NCBI GenBank assembly: GCA_016710885.1
Contig: JADJUC010000002.1
Span: 186,001 to 250,000, forward strand
Length of the DNA: 64,000 nt
Source: Candidatus Proximibacter danicus
Lineage (GTDB): Bacteria; Pseudomonadota; Gammaproteobacteria; Burkholderiales; Rhodocyclaceae
Direction: 5' to 3'
Made by a program: the position numbers and the translations under genes
Notes under the pieces: generated by a model
What the model was told of the DNA's origin: nothing
The model's input: only the letters and a program-made list of their open reading frames with translations
Database searches by the model: none
Part shown: positions 34,716 through 44,417 of the stretch, in pieces
Layout of the letters: every line of letters begins with the position of its first letter
Numbering within the stretch: position 1 is the first letter of the stretch

Positions 34716-34805
34716 GGCCGGCGAACGGGTAGCACCAGGGCGAATTGCACGACACGAAAGACTGGCCTATGCTGGCGCTTCCCTCACGCCTGTGGCCCGG
34801 TTGCG

Positions 34806-37033
34806 ATGAATAGCGAAGATGAGCTGCTGAAATTCATTGACGAGCGCGAGTCTACGCTTCAGACCTCGGTGATCCAGACACGCCGGATACTGATCGTCGA
34901 CGATGATGAAGACGTTCATCAGGCCACCACCTTTGCCTTGCAGGACCTGGAAATTCTCCATCACCCACTGGAGTTTTTGCACGCCTATTCGGCAGCTCAG
35001 GCGGAAGCGATCCTGCTGAACGAGAACGATATCGCTGTCATCCTGCTCGATGTGGTCATGGAGAGTGAGGATGCCGGCCTGCGTCTGGTCGAACGGATAC
35101 GCAGAGATTTTGGTCAAAGCAACCCTCGCATCATCCTGCGCACCGGCCAGCCCGGCTACGCCCGGAACTCTCGGCGATCCGTGACTACGACATCAACGAC
35201 TACAAAACCAAGGGCGAGCTGACACGAACGCGGCTCTACACCACAATCACCGCCGCCATCCGCTCCTACGACCAGATACGCAAGCTGGACGCCAGCCGCA
35301 GAGGGCTGGAGCTCATCATCGCCGCAAGCGGCCGGCTGGTTGCGGAGAATGGCCTGCAAGCCTTTGCTGCCGGCATCATTACGCAGATTGCCGCGCTGCT
35401 TGGCGTCGGCGCCGAAGGCCTCGTCTGCGCTCAGGAACTGCCGACAGAAGATGGCAGCAAGGCGGGCGGACTGCCGACGATCATCGTGGTCGCTGCCGCA
35501 GGCCGTTTTGCCGACCTGATACAGCGACACCTTGACGACATCGATAGCGAGCGTGTGCGTGGCGCGATCACCCGCTGCCTGGCGCAAAAGCAGAACCTGA
35601 TCGAGGAAGAAACGGTTGCACTTTTTTTCCCCGCACGCAGCGGCAACCATTTCGCAGCATTCATCGACTCCCCTGCAATACTTTCCGAAATCGACCGACA
35701 CCTGCTGCAGGTTTTCTGTTCGAACATCGCCGTTTGCGCAGAGAACACCCGGCTACTCAGCCGCCTGCATGACCAGGCCTACCTCGACCGACTGGTCAAG
35801 CTGCCGACACGCACGGCATTCATCGAAGCCATCGATCAGCACCTGGCAACCGGCACCACTAGCGGCTACACGGTGGGATTGATCGACATCGACCAGTTTT
35901 CCGAAACCAACGAAGCCTTTGGCCACGGCTATGGCGATGCAGTTTTGCGCGGCATTGCCCACCGTCTCGATGAGGCGCTCGGTGAAAGTTGCCGGATCGC
36001 CCGCATTGCCGGTGACACCTTTGGCATCCTCGGCCTCTCGTGGGCGGTTCGCCCGGAAAAACTGCGCCCCCTGTTCACGATTCCGCTGCTGATCGACGAC
36101 GATGTCCGCCACCAACTTTCCGTCAGCATGGGGTTCGCCCACCTCGGCGATGTGCAAAGCGGCAACGACGCCGTCAAGAATGCTTATCTGGCCGTCAAAC
36201 TGGCGCGCACCCAGGGGCCTGGACACGATGCCGTCTACACGGAGGAAATCGGCCAGGAAACGCGGGCACGTACGCATCTGCTGCACAGCCTGCACGCGGC
36301 CTTCGAGCACGAGCGCCTGTTCGTTGCCTACCAGCCGCAGATCGACCTCGAAACACGGAAGCCGCTTGGCTTCGAGGCCTTGATGCGCTGGCGCGATGAA
36401 AAGGGGGAATTCATTCCGCCCGACCGTTTCATCCCGCTGGCCGAACAATCGGGCCTGATCAACGGCATGGGCCGCTGGGTCCTGCGCTCGGCACTGCGCA
36501 CGCTACGGCGAATACACGATGCTGGCTGGAGCGATTTGCGCATGGCAATCAACGTCTCCGTCGTGCAGTTCCAGTCCGGTGATTTTGTCGGCGATGTCGC
36601 ACTGGCGATTGGGGAGAGTGGCCTCCCCGCGCTGGTCGAGCTGGAAATTACCGAATCGGTGGCCATGACGAGCGCCGCCGATGTAGAAGCAAAACTGCAC
36701 GCCCTCAAAGCCCTGGGGGTCACCATCGCCATCGACGACTTCGGCACCGGCTTCTCGTCACTCTCCTATCTCGACCGGCTGCCGATCGACCGCTTGAAGA
36801 TCGACCGCTCATTCGTCAACAACATCGGCAACGGCGCCGAGGGCGCGCGGATTGCCGAAATGATCATCGGGCTTGGCCACAAACTCGACCTGACCATCAT
36901 CGCTGAAGGCGTCGAGAACGAGGAGCAACTTCTGCTGCTCTCCGGGCTGGGTTGTCACGAAGCACAGGGCTTCCTGTTTGCCAAACCACTCGCCGCTGAC
37001 ACGCTAGGGCAGTGGTTGCACGACAATTCCTGA
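34806..37033 (+). CDS. Response regulator REC-DUF3369-degenerate GGDEF-EAL (one frameshift)
   Basis: The N-terminal receiver (ILIVDDDEDVHQATTFAL, VILLDVVMESEDAGLRLVER) leads into a DUF3369 domain. A GGDEF-like domain follows in which the signature is AGDTF rather than GGDEF. The EAL phosphodiesterase domain (LGFEALMRWRDEKG, ELEITESVAM, IDDFGTGFSSLSYLDRLPID, DRLKIDRSFV, GCHEAQGFLFAKPL) comes last. After GQPGYA the frame shifts. At 35157-35163 gcccgg should be gccccgg (one C missing), restoring PELSAIRDYDINDYKTKGEL and a 742-residue protein. It should hydrolyse c-di-GMP in response to a kinase; the cyclase site looks inactive. No cognate kinase is adjacent. Confidence 0.88.
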
Positions 37034-37045
37034 ACCCCATCAGAA

Positions 37046-37076
37046 ATAAAAAAACCGGGGGAAACCCCCGGTTTTT
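37046..37076. terminator. Bidirectional terminator between the EAL regulator and cytochrome c'
   Basis: AACCGGGGG / CCCCCGGTT with an AAA loop, flanked by A-run on the left and T-run on the right. It serves both convergent genes. Confidence 0.85.
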
Positions 37077-37100
37077 GAAATCCATTGAAAGGCCCCAGGC

Positions 37101-37574
37101 TCAGTCCTTGCGGAACTTGTCGTGGCAGGCCTTGCAAGTCTCGCCGGTCTTGCCGAACTGGGCCTTGATCGCGGCAGCATCACCGGACTCAGCGACCTTG
37201 GCCAACTCATTTGCTTCCTTGTTGAAGGCCATCGCCAATTTGCCGACTTCTTCCTTCTGCTGGAAAAACTCCGGTTTGACACGGGTCTTTTCGCCATTTA
37301 CGTCCTTGTCGGTCCCTGGCGCGTAGAGCGCCCCCATACCGGAATTGGCGGTAGCGGCAATCAGGCGCGCGGCAGCCAGCACCTGGTCCTTGTTGTAGCT
37401 CTGCGGCGCATCAACCACTTGCACCTTGATCTTGCCCATGTTCCACGACATGAAGCTATAGCCGGCCTTGCGGAACTTGATCATTTCCTCCGGCTTCAGC
37501 GCTTGCTGGGAAAATGCGGCGCCGGTAACGGCAGCAAGGGTGAGTGCGGCGGCGATTTTCGTTCTGATTTTCAT
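37101..37574 (-). CDS. Cytochrome c' (NO-binding class II c-type cytochrome)
   Basis: The 157-residue protein has a signal peptide (MKIRTKIAAALTLAAVTGAAF), a four-helix bundle starting ALKPEEMIKFRKAGYSFMSWNMGKI, and the single heme motif CKACH at the C-terminus (147-151). This is the class II arrangement with a five-coordinate heme. Cytochromes c' bind NO and help protect denitrifiers from it. ATG 37574 starts the signal. A weak FNR-like site (TTGATccaaCTCAT, 37705-37718) lies about 130 bases upstream. Confidence 0.9.
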   Translation of the reverse strand: MKIRTKIAAALTLAAVTGAAFSQQALKPEEMIKFRKAGYSFMSWNMGKIKVQVVDAPQSYNKDQVLAAARLIAATANSGMGALYAPGTDKDVNGEKTRVKPEFFQQKEEVGKLAMAFNKEANELAKVAESGDAAAIKAQFGKTGETCKACHDKFRKD

Positions 37575-37704
37575 GGTTTTCACTCCGTTGTGATTGGGGT
37601 TGAGGTTGGAATTCATCGGGGCAAAACTTTTCCGCGGAAATTATTTTATCGGGAAATAAAGGGTGCCACGCAAACAATATCACCAAACGCTGATATACAT
37701 GAAA

Positions 37705-37718
37705 TTGATCCAACTCAT
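37705..37718. promoter_or_regulatory. Weak FNR/DNR-like site upstream of cytochrome c'
   Basis: TTGATccaaCTCAT matches 8 of 10 consensus positions; the right half is poor. It could also be chance. It is listed because an NO-binding cytochrome would fit the same regulon as nirS. Confidence 0.25.
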
Positions 37719-37774
37719 ATCGATCCGCTTGCTCAGCCATTAGGATCAACGGCTTACCGCCTCTGGGAGAATGC

Positions 37775-39082
37775 ATGCCGGCAGCCTGTCCCCAGCCTAT
37801 TGAGCCAATCGAACGCGCCAGCCGCGATGAAATTGCCGCATTGCAGACCCGCCGCCTCAAGCAGACGCTGGCCCATGCCTACGCCAATGTCGCCACTACC
37901 CGCAAAAAGTTCGACGCCGCCGGGGTGCACCCCGACGACCTGAAAACGCTCGACGACCTCGCCAGATTTCCCTTTACCACCAAGCAGGATCTGCGCGACA
38001 ACTACCCCTACGGGATGTTTGCGGTGCCCATGCGCGACATTGTGCGCATCCACGCCTCCAGCGGCACCACCGGCAAGCAAACGGTGGTCGGCTATACCAA
38101 AAACGACATCGACATGTGGGCCGGCATCATGGCCCGCTCGCTGTGTGCGGCAGGCGCCGGGCCGGATGACATCGTCCAGGTCGCCCACGCCTACGGCCTG
38201 TTCACCGGCGGTTTCGGCGTGCATTACGGTGCCGAGCGCCTCGGCTGTACGGTGATCCCGATGGGCGGCGGCCAGACCGCCAAGCAGGTGCAACTGATCC
38301 GCGACTTCAAGCCGACGATGATCGTCGCCACCCCCTCCTACGCACTGAATATCGCCGACGAATTCGTTCGCCAGGGCATCGACCCGGCATCAAGCAGCCT
38401 GCGTATCGGCTGCTTCGGCGCCGAGCCGTGGAGCGAAGGCATGCGCAGCGAAATTCAGACGCGGCTGGGCATCGACGCCATGGATCTCTACGGCCTGTCG
38501 GAAGTAATCGGCCCGGGCGTCGCCTGCGAATGCATCGAGGCCAAGGATGGCCCGGTGATCTGGGAAGACCATTTCTACCCGGAAATCATCGACCCGCAAA
38601 CCGGCGCCCTGCTGCCCGACGGCGAAACCGGCGAACTGGTGTTCACCTCGCTGACCAAGGAAGCGCTGCCGATCATCCGCTACCGCACGCGTGACCTGGC
38701 CCGCCTGCTGCCACCGACAGCGCGCTCCTTCCGCCGCATGAGCAAGGTCACCGGCCGTTCCGACGACATGCTGATCATTCGCGGCGTTAACGTCTTCCCC
38801 GGCCACATCGAGGAGTTGATCCTCAAGCAGCCGCAGCTGTCCGGCCACTACCTGCTGGAGGTTTTCCGTGAAGGACCGCTTGACCAGATGGAAGTGCTGG
38901 CCGAAGTAAAACCCGAGTTTGCGCACGCCAGCAGCGAGGTAAAAGCCGGCACGGCACGCGATCTGCAGCATGAAATCAAGGGGTGGCTGGGCGTCACCAC
39001 GCGCGTGAGACTGCTCGACCCAGGGCATTTGCCACGGCCGGAGGGGAAGGCAAAGCGGGTAATTGACAAGCGGAAACCTTAA
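37775..39082 (+). CDS. paaK: Phenylacetate-CoA ligase
   Basis: The 435-residue AMP-forming ligase contains FPFTTKQDLRDNYPYGMFAV, the phosphate-binding loop ASSGTTGKQTVVGYT, AYGLFTGGFGVHYGAERLGC, MDLYGLSEVIGPGVACE, YRTRDLARLLPP and SDDMLIIRGVNVFPGHIEE. These are PaaK signatures. It activates phenylacetate to its CoA ester, entry to aerobic (paa) or anaerobic degradation, or related aryl acids. No other paa gene is next to it, so it is an isolated copy here. Length is normal. Confidence 0.93.
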   Translation: MPAACPQPIEPIERASRDEIAALQTRRLKQTLAHAYANVATTRKKFDAAGVHPDDLKTLDDLARFPFTTKQDLRDNYPYGMFAVPMRDIVRIHASSGTTGKQTVVGYTKNDIDMWAGIMARSLCAAGAGPDDIVQVAHAYGLFTGGFGVHYGAERLGCTVIPMGGGQTAKQVQLIRDFKPTMIVATPSYALNIADEFVRQGIDPASSSLRIGCFGAEPWSEGMRSEIQTRLGIDAMDLYGLSEVIGPGVACECIEAKDGPVIWEDHFYPEIIDPQTGALLPDGETGELVFTSLTKEALPIIRYRTRDLARLLPPTARSFRRMSKVTGRSDDMLIIRGVNVFPGHIEELILKQPQLSGHYLLEVFREGPLDQMEVLAEVKPEFAHASSEVKAGTARDLQHEIKGWLGVTTRVRLLDPGHLPRPEGKAKRVIDKRKP

Positions 39083-39189
39083 CGTCAGCGACAAAAACCC
39101 GAACGAGTTGTTGGTGACCTGAAGGTAAGTACCGAGAAGGCTGACCGTTATCCGCATTTGCCCCGTTCGCCGAGGGTGGCACCACAATT

Positions 39190-39217
39190 GAAAAGCCGGG
39201 GCATGCCCCGGCTTTTC
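39190..39217. terminator. Bidirectional terminator between paaK and icd
   Basis: A perfect 28-base palindrome whose arms are GAAAAGCCGGGGCA and TGCCCCGGCTTTTC, with A- and T-runs at the ends. It serves the convergent paaK and icd genes. Confidence 0.85.
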
Positions 39218-39239
39218 ATTGGTGCAAAGCGACCGCAGC

Positions 39240-41480
39240 TCAAGCCGTGCGGGCAGCTTTCAGTGTGGCATTCAGCGTTGCACTCGGACGCATGACGGCC
39301 TTGCATTTCTCAGACTCGGCCAGGTAGTAACCGCCAATATCGGCCGGTTTACCCTGCACAGCGCTGAGTTCGGCAATGATTTTCTGCTCGTTCTCGGCGA
39401 GGGCTTTGGCCAGCGGCGCGAAGTGCGCGGACAGCGCCTTGTCTTCGCTCTGCGCCGCGAGTTCCTGCGCCCAGTAGGTGGCGAGATAGAACTGCGAGCC
39501 ACGGTTGTCGAGTTGGCCGGTCTTCGGCGACGGCGATTTGTTATTGTCGAGCAGTTTGCCAGTGGCGGCATCCAGCGTCTTGGCCAGCAGCTTGGCCTGG
39601 GCGTTGTTTTCCTTGATGCCCAGCTCTTCCAGCGACACGGCCAGGGCCAGGAACTCGCCGAGCGAATCCCAGCGCAGGTGGTTTTCCTGAACGAGCTGCT
39701 GCACGTGCTTCGGTGCCGAACCGCCGGCGCCGGTTTCGTACATGCCGCCGCCGTTCATCAGCGGCACGATCGACAGCATCTTGGCCGAGGTGCCGAGTTC
39801 CATGATCGGGAACAGGTCGGTCAGATAGTCGCGCAGGATGTTGCCGGTGACCGAGATGGTGTCGAGACCGCGGATCACGCGCTCGAGCGTGAAGCGCATG
39901 GCGCGCACCTGCGACATGATCTGGATGTCGAGGCCAGTGGTGTCGTGATCCTTCAGGTAGACCTTCACCTTCTTGATCAGCTCGTTCTCGTGCGGACGGT
40001 AGGGGTCAAGCCAGAACACCGCCGGCATGCCGGAGTTGCGCGCGCGGGTCACGGCCAGCTTGACCCAGTCGCGGATCGGCGCGTCCTTGACCTGGCACAT
40101 GCGCCAGATGTCGCCGGCTTCGACGTTCTGCGTCAGCAGCACTTCGCCGGTGGCGAGGTCGACGATGTTGGCGACGCCGTCCTCGGCGATCTCGAAGGTC
40201 TTGTCATGCGAGCCGTATTCTTCGGCCTGCTGGGCCATCAGGCCGACGTTGGGCACCGTGCCCATGGTCGCCGGATCAAAGTTGCCGTTCCATTTGCAGA
40301 AGTTGATCATCTCCTGGTAGATGCGGGCGAAGGTCGATTCCGGCATGACGCACTTGCTGTCGTACTGCTTGCCGTCGGCGCCCCACATCTTGCCGCCCTG
40401 GCGGATCATGGCCGGCATCGAGGCGTCGACGATGATGTCGTTCGGCGAATGGAAGTTGGTGATGCCCTTGGCCGAGTCGACCATGGCCAGACGCGGACGG
40501 TGTTCCTGGCAGGCGTGCAGGTCGCGGATGATCTCGTCGCGCTTCGACTCCGGCAGTGTGGCAAGCTTGTCGTACAGGTTGGCCATACCGTTGTTGACGT
40601 TGACGCCGATTTCGTCGAACAGCTTGGCGTGCTTCTCGAAAGCATCCTTGTAGTAGATTTTGACGCAGTGGCCGAAGACGATGGGGTGCGAGACCTTCAT
40701 CATCGTTGCCTTGACGTGCAGCGAGAACAGGATGCCGGACTCGCGGCAGTCTTCCAGTTCCTTCTCGTAGAACTCGCACAGCGCCTTCTTGCTCATGAAC
40801 ATCGAGTCGATGATCTCGCCGGCGAGCAGCGAAACCTTCGGCTTCAAGACAACGGTCTTGCCGCTCTTGGTGACCAGCTCCATCTTCACGTCGCGCGCCT
40901 TGTCCAGCGTCATCGACTTTTCGCCGTGGTAGAAGTCGCCATGGTGCATGTGCGAAACGTGCGACTGCGACCATTGCTTCCACTCGCCCATCGAATGCGG
41001 ACGCTTCTTCGCAGCATTTTTGACGGCGGCCGGCGCGCGGCGATCGGAGTTGCCTTCGCGCAGCACCGGGTTGACAGAGCTGCCGATGCATTTGGCGTAG
41101 CGTGCCTTGATCGCCTTGTCTTCGTCGCTGGTCGGGTTTTCCGGATAGTCGGGAATCGCATAGCCCTTGGCCTGCAGTTCCTTGACGCAGGCTTTCAGCT
41201 GGCTGACGGAGGCGCTGATGTTCGGCAGCTTGATGATGTTGGTGTCCGGCAGCAGGCACTTCTTGCCCAGTTCGCCGAGAGTGTTCGGCACTTTTTGCGC
41301 TTCTGGCAGACAATCGGAAAATTCGGCCAGCACACGAGCAGATACGGAAATGTCGGCCGTTTCGATTTCAATGCCAGCAGGGGAAGTAAAGGTCCGGATG
41401 ATCGGCAAAAAAGCACAAGTCGCCAGTAGCGGCGCCTCGTCCGTTAGCGTGTAGATGATCTTCGACTTACCTGCAGCCAT
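39240..41480 (-). CDS. icd: NADP-dependent isocitrate dehydrogenase, monomeric type
   Basis: At 746 residues it matches the monomeric IDH family, which is unrelated in length to the dimeric 420-residue enzymes. Recognisable segments are [104 protein letters not shown] text and the C-terminal [15 protein letters not shown]. It converts isocitrate to 2-oxoglutarate in the TCA cycle, producing NADPH. ATG 41480 is preceded by GGGG-rich sequence only. Confidence 0.95.
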   Translation of the reverse strand: MAAGKSKIIYTLTDEAPLLATCAFLPIIRTFTSPAGIEIETADISVSARVLAEFSDCLPEAQKVPNTLGELGKKCLLPDTNIIKLPNISASVSQLKACVKELQAKGYAIPDYPENPTSDEDKAIKARYAKCIGSSVNPVLREGNSDRRAPAAVKNAAKKRPHSMGEWKQWSQSHVSHMHHGDFYHGEKSMTLDKARDVKMELVTKSGKTVVLKPKVSLLAGEIIDSMFMSKKALCEFYEKELEDCRESGILFSLHVKATMMKVSHPIVFGHCVKIYYKDAFEKHAKLFDEIGVNVNNGMANLYDKLATLPESKRDEIIRDLHACQEHRPRLAMVDSAKGITNFHSPNDIIVDASMPAMIRQGGKMWGADGKQYDSKCVMPESTFARIYQEMINFCKWNGNFDPATMGTVPNVGLMAQQAEEYGSHDKTFEIAEDGVANIVDLATGEVLLTQNVEAGDIWRMCQVKDAPIRDWVKLAVTRARNSGMPAVFWLDPYRPHENELIKKVKVYLKDHDTTGLDIQIMSQVRAMRFTLERVIRGLDTISVTGNILRDYLTDLFPIMELGTSAKMLSIVPLMNGGGMYETGAGGSAPKHVQQLVQENHLRWDSLGEFLALAVSLEELGIKENNAQAKLLAKTLDAATGKLLDNNKSPSPKTGQLDNRGSQFYLATYWAQELAAQSEDKALSAHFAPLAKALAENEQKIIAELSAVQGKPADIGGYYLAESEKCKAVMRPSATLNATLKAARTA

Positions 41481-41607
41481 GCTACCCCCTCAATTAGGAT
41501 TGGTTGATGCGGAAAGAAGCGTGATTTTACACCTCTCACGCTTTCATCAGGCTTACTCGTTAAAACACCGAGGGCATGCGCTGACTAGTGCCGAGGCGCT
41601 TCCAAAA

Positions 41608-41641
41608 ACAAAAAACCCGCCAGAGCAGGACTCGGGCGGGT
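41608..41641 (-). terminator. Terminator after rpmG
   Basis: ACCCGCC (41615-41621) pairs with GGCGGGT (41635-41641) across a 13-base loop. The minus-strand transcript continues into a T-run (complement of acaaaaaa). It lies 35 bases after the rpmG stop. Confidence 0.7.
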
Positions 41642-41675
41642 TCTTTCGAACGTGGGAACGTTTGATAAGGCTGAA

Positions 41676-41831
41676 TTACTTCAGCTTGGTTTCCTTGTAA
41701 GCCACATGCTTGCGGACCTTGGGATCGTACTTCTTGATCTCCATCTTTTCCGGCATGGTCTTCTTGTTCTTGGTCGTGGTGTAGAAGTGACCGGTACCAG
41801 CGGTCGACTCGAGCTTGATCTTTTCGCGCAT
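41676..41831 (-). CDS. rpmG: Ribosomal protein bL33
   Basis: The 51-residue protein reads [20 protein letters not shown], then [20 protein letters not shown] and [11 protein letters not shown], a textbook L33. It lacks the two CxxC zinc motifs, so it is the zinc-independent form. It starts 19 bases after the rpmB stop, the normal rpmB-rpmG operon. Confidence 0.97.
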   Translation of the reverse strand: MREKIKLESTAGTGHFYTTTKNKKTMPEKMEIKKYDPKVRKHVAYKETKLK

Positions 41832-41850
41832 GATTCAGTGTTCCTATCTA

Positions 41851-42084
41851 TCAGACTTCGCCGCGGGCGCGCAGATCAACCAGCACCTCGTCGATGCCAT
41901 TTTTGTCGATGAGGCGCAGACCGGCGTTCGAGACGCGGAGGCGCACGAAACGGTTTTCGCTTTCGACCCAGAAACGGCGGTAATGCAGGTTCGGCAGGAA
42001 GCGACGCTTCGTTCTGTTATTGGCGTGGGAAACCTTGTTCCCAACCATCGGGGCCTTGCCCGTCACTTGGCATACTCGCGCCAT
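41851..42084 (-). CDS. rpmB: Ribosomal protein bL28
   Basis: The 77-residue protein begins [20 protein letters not shown] and continues [20 protein letters not shown] and [19 protein letters not shown], the L28 pattern. It lies upstream of rpmG in one operon. Only the single N-terminal Cys of the CxxC pair remains, so it is the zinc-free form. Confidence 0.97.
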   Translation of the reverse strand: MARVCQVTGKAPMVGNKVSHANNRTKRRFLPNLHYRRFWVESENRFVRLRVSNAGLRLIDKNGIDEVLVDLRARGEV

Positions 42085-42194
42085 GGTTGTTGCTCCGTTA
42101 GTTAGTCTTGGATGGAAAGCCGGCGATTTTAACGCAGGTTTCCTGTTAAACATCAAGCTCTTTTAGGCTTTTTGTCTGCGCACCCCGGGATGCG

Positions 42195-44213
42195 CTATCG
42201 CTTTGCCGGCTCAGGGAGGCGATAGCGTTGTTCGCGGTAAAGCCATGCCGGCAGCAACGAATGCGCCAGAGCACGGCGCTCCACGGCTTCTGCATCAGCC
42301 GGTGCAGCACCAGACTCCAGCGCCTTCTTCAGCGGATCGTAATGGCCATGGGTCGGCGCCTTGCCAGGCCGCAACACCACGGTTTTCGTTCCCTCCATCC
42401 AGGCAAAGTTGTCGTTGTACTGCATCATCGCCCGGCCGGGCAGCCCATCGGGCTCCATGCTCAGGTCACGCCCCGGCATCGGATGTTGCGCATCCACCCC
42501 CATCAGCGACAGCAGCGTCGGCGGCAAATCGATCTGGCTGGCCACCGTGCTGATCTTGCGCGGCTTGATGTCGGCACCAAGGATCAGCCCCGGAATGTGG
42601 AAGTGTTCGATTGGCACCAGGCTCTTGCCGCGCACACGAATATCGTGATCGGCAACAACAACAAAGATCGTATCCTGCCAGTAGGCACTCGCCTTGGCCT
42701 GCTCGATGAAACGCCCCAAGGCGTAATCGGTATATTTCACCGCATTGTTCTCGGTGGCCTTGGGCTCTTCATGCAACTTGATACGGCCATCCGGAAATTC
42801 AAATGGTGAATGGTTGCTTGAGGTGAACACCAACGTATAGGAGGGCTTGCCAGCAGCGTGCTTGGCCTGCAGTCGTTCATGCGTCTTGTTGAACAGGTCT
42901 TCGTCGGAAACGCCCCAACTGCCCTCGAACACCGGCGAAACGTAGTCGCCCTTGTCGGTCACCCGCGAAAACCCGTTGGCAAGGAAGAAGCCGCGCATGT
43001 TGTCGAAATGCCCTTCACCGCCGTAAATGAATTCCGATTCGTAACCCGCCCGACCGAGAATGCTGGCTAGCGTGGCAAAGTTGCGCTGCGCCAGCGCCAG
43101 TTTGACTACAGCCTGAGCCGGTGTCGGCATAAAGCCGGTAGTGACTGCTTCGATACCGCGCACCGAACGGGTACCGGTGGCGTAGAGCTGTTCGAACCAC
43201 CAGCCTTCCTTTTTCAGCTTTTCCAGTTCTGGCGTCACCGAAACCCCGCCCAGTGACTCGACAAAGGTTGCCCCCAGGCTTTCCTCAAGAATGATCACCA
43301 GATTCAGCGGTCGTTCGCGCTTCACGCTTGCCTTCTGCTCGATCAGGGTAGGAATTTCCTTGTTGTCCAGCCATGGCCGCTTGTCGCCAAACGATTCGCG
43401 CATCGCCTTGACTTCGCTCAGGATTTCATCCGTCTTCATCTGGCCATAGATTTCGCTCGACCGGGCATCATGGCGCATGCCGTAAACGGCATAGGTAACC
43501 GAGTAGGCCGAATTGAGCACCAGCGTATTCACCATCGGATCGCTGGTCAGTGCAAAAGTGGCAGGGTTGGCGGGGCGGTGATCCACGCTGGAACGCACCG
43601 CCAGCAATGCAACAAACAAGATAACCGGCCAGGTCAGCAGCACGCGCATCCAGCCCCAACGCGGCGCTATCGTCAGCCATGGCCAGACCAGTCGCATCGC
43701 CGCAAATACCGCGAGAGAGGTCACCAGCACGCCACCCACCAGATGAATGCGGAAGCCTGACCAGAGCATGGGCAGCACTTCACCCGGATATTTCAGATAT
43801 TCGACATAGAGCCGGTTCGGGCGCGTGTCGTATTCACCAATGAAGGCGGGCGAAGAAACTTCAAGCAGAACCAACAGCGCAAGTGCCAAAATCACCCACA
43901 AACCACTCAAACGACGCCACCAGCGCCACATCGGCCGCCACGCAAACAGCGGCACCAGCAACAACAGCGGCACACTGAAAATGCCGATCTGCATCAGGTC
44001 ATTGCGCACCCCCTGCAACAGGATTTCATGCCAGATACCGGTGGCGGCAACACGGTCGGCCTGCCACAGCATCAAGGCGGCACGCGACAGGCTGAGCAGC
44101 GGCAGCCCGACCAGCAGCAGCATGACCAGCGGCGCATAAGGGCCACAGCAGGCAAGGCGCTGCCAGAGTTTTTCGAGGCGCCCGCTGGCGGGCTGGAAAT
44201 CAGATTGGGGCAT
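42195..44213 (-). CDS. LTA synthase family / OpgB-like phosphoglycerol or phosphoethanolamine transferase
   Basis: This 672-residue inner-membrane protein has five N-terminal helices and a periplasmic alkaline-phosphatase-fold domain. The domain carries LVIILEESLGATFVESLGG with the metal Glu, the nucleophile Thr in LYATGTRSVRGIEAV, EFIYGGEGHFDNMRGFFLAN, and FVVVADHDIRVRG with the metal Asp-His. This is the LtaS/OpgB architecture, which moves phosphoglycerol from phosphatidylglycerol to periplasmic glucans or other acceptors. It diverges from the PAP2-eptA operon, and both promoters share two PmrA/QseB-like boxes, suggesting envelope remodelling under the adjacent two-component system. The acceptor cannot be read from sequence. 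Confidence 0.85.
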   Translation of the reverse strand: MPQSDFQPASGRLEKLWQRLACCGPYAPLVMLLLVGLPLLSLSRAALMLWQADRVAATGIWHEILLQGVRNDLMQIGIFSVPLLLLVPLFAWRPMWRWWRRLSGLWVILALALLVLLEVSSPAFIGEYDTRPNRLYVEYLKYPGEVLPMLWSGFRIHLVGGVLVTSLAVFAAMRLVWPWLTIAPRWGWMRVLLTWPVILFVALLAVRSSVDHRPANPATFALTSDPMVNTLVLNSAYSVTYAVYGMRHDARSSEIYGQMKTDEILSEVKAMRESFGDKRPWLDNKEIPTLIEQKASVKRERPLNLVIILEESLGATFVESLGGVSVTPELEKLKKEGWWFEQLYATGTRSVRGIEAVTTGFMPTPAQAVVKLALAQRNFATLASILGRAGYESEFIYGGEGHFDNMRGFFLANGFSRVTDKGDYVSPVFEGSWGVSDEDLFNKTHERLQAKHAAGKPSYTLVFTSSNHSPFEFPDGRIKLHEEPKATENNAVKYTDYALGRFIEQAKASAYWQDTIFVVVADHDIRVRGKSLVPIEHFHIPGLILGADIKPRKISTVASQIDLPPTLLSLMGVDAQHPMPGRDLSMEPDGLPGRAMMQYNDNFAWMEGTKTVVLRPGKAPTHGHYDPLKKALESGAAPADAEAVERRALAHSLLPAWLYREQRYRLPEPAKR

Positions 44214-44279
44214 GGGGCGATCTTCTTGTCAGTAAAAGGATTGGCTGCATCAGGAGCAGCCGCACTCTAGTGGCGCAAT

Positions 44280-44296
44280 TTTAAACCAGCCTTAAG
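44280..44296. promoter_or_regulatory. PmrA/QseB-type box 1 (TTTAAAccagcCTTAAG)
   Basis: Two hexamers spaced 11 bases start-to-start match the PmrA/QseB direct-repeat pattern YTTAAK-N5-YTTAAK at 11 of 12 positions. It lies 67 bases upstream of the LTA-synthase-like ATG. Confidence 0.55.
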
Positions 44297-44347
44297 ACCA
44301 CACCACTGCAAATACATTCAATAGCAGCGCCGAATCACTCAGCTTCT

Positions 44348-44364
44348 CTTAAGTGGCGTTTAAG
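44348..44364. promoter_or_regulatory. PmrA/QseB-type box 2 (CTTAAGtggcgTTTAAG)
   Basis: All 12 positions match YTTAAK-N5-YTTAAK with 11-base periodicity. It lies 54 bases upstream of the PAP2 gene that precedes eptA. A PmrA/QseB-like regulator is encoded 2.5 kb downstream. Confidence 0.7.
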
Positions 44365-44417
44365 GTTCGAAAGCAACACTGCGGGCACTCAAGTCATCGC
44401 CGCTATCTGAGGCCCTC

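Noticed and set aside
39219..41429. 736-codon plus-strand open frame over icd
   Set aside because: Antisense to monomeric isocitrate dehydrogenase; shadow composition.
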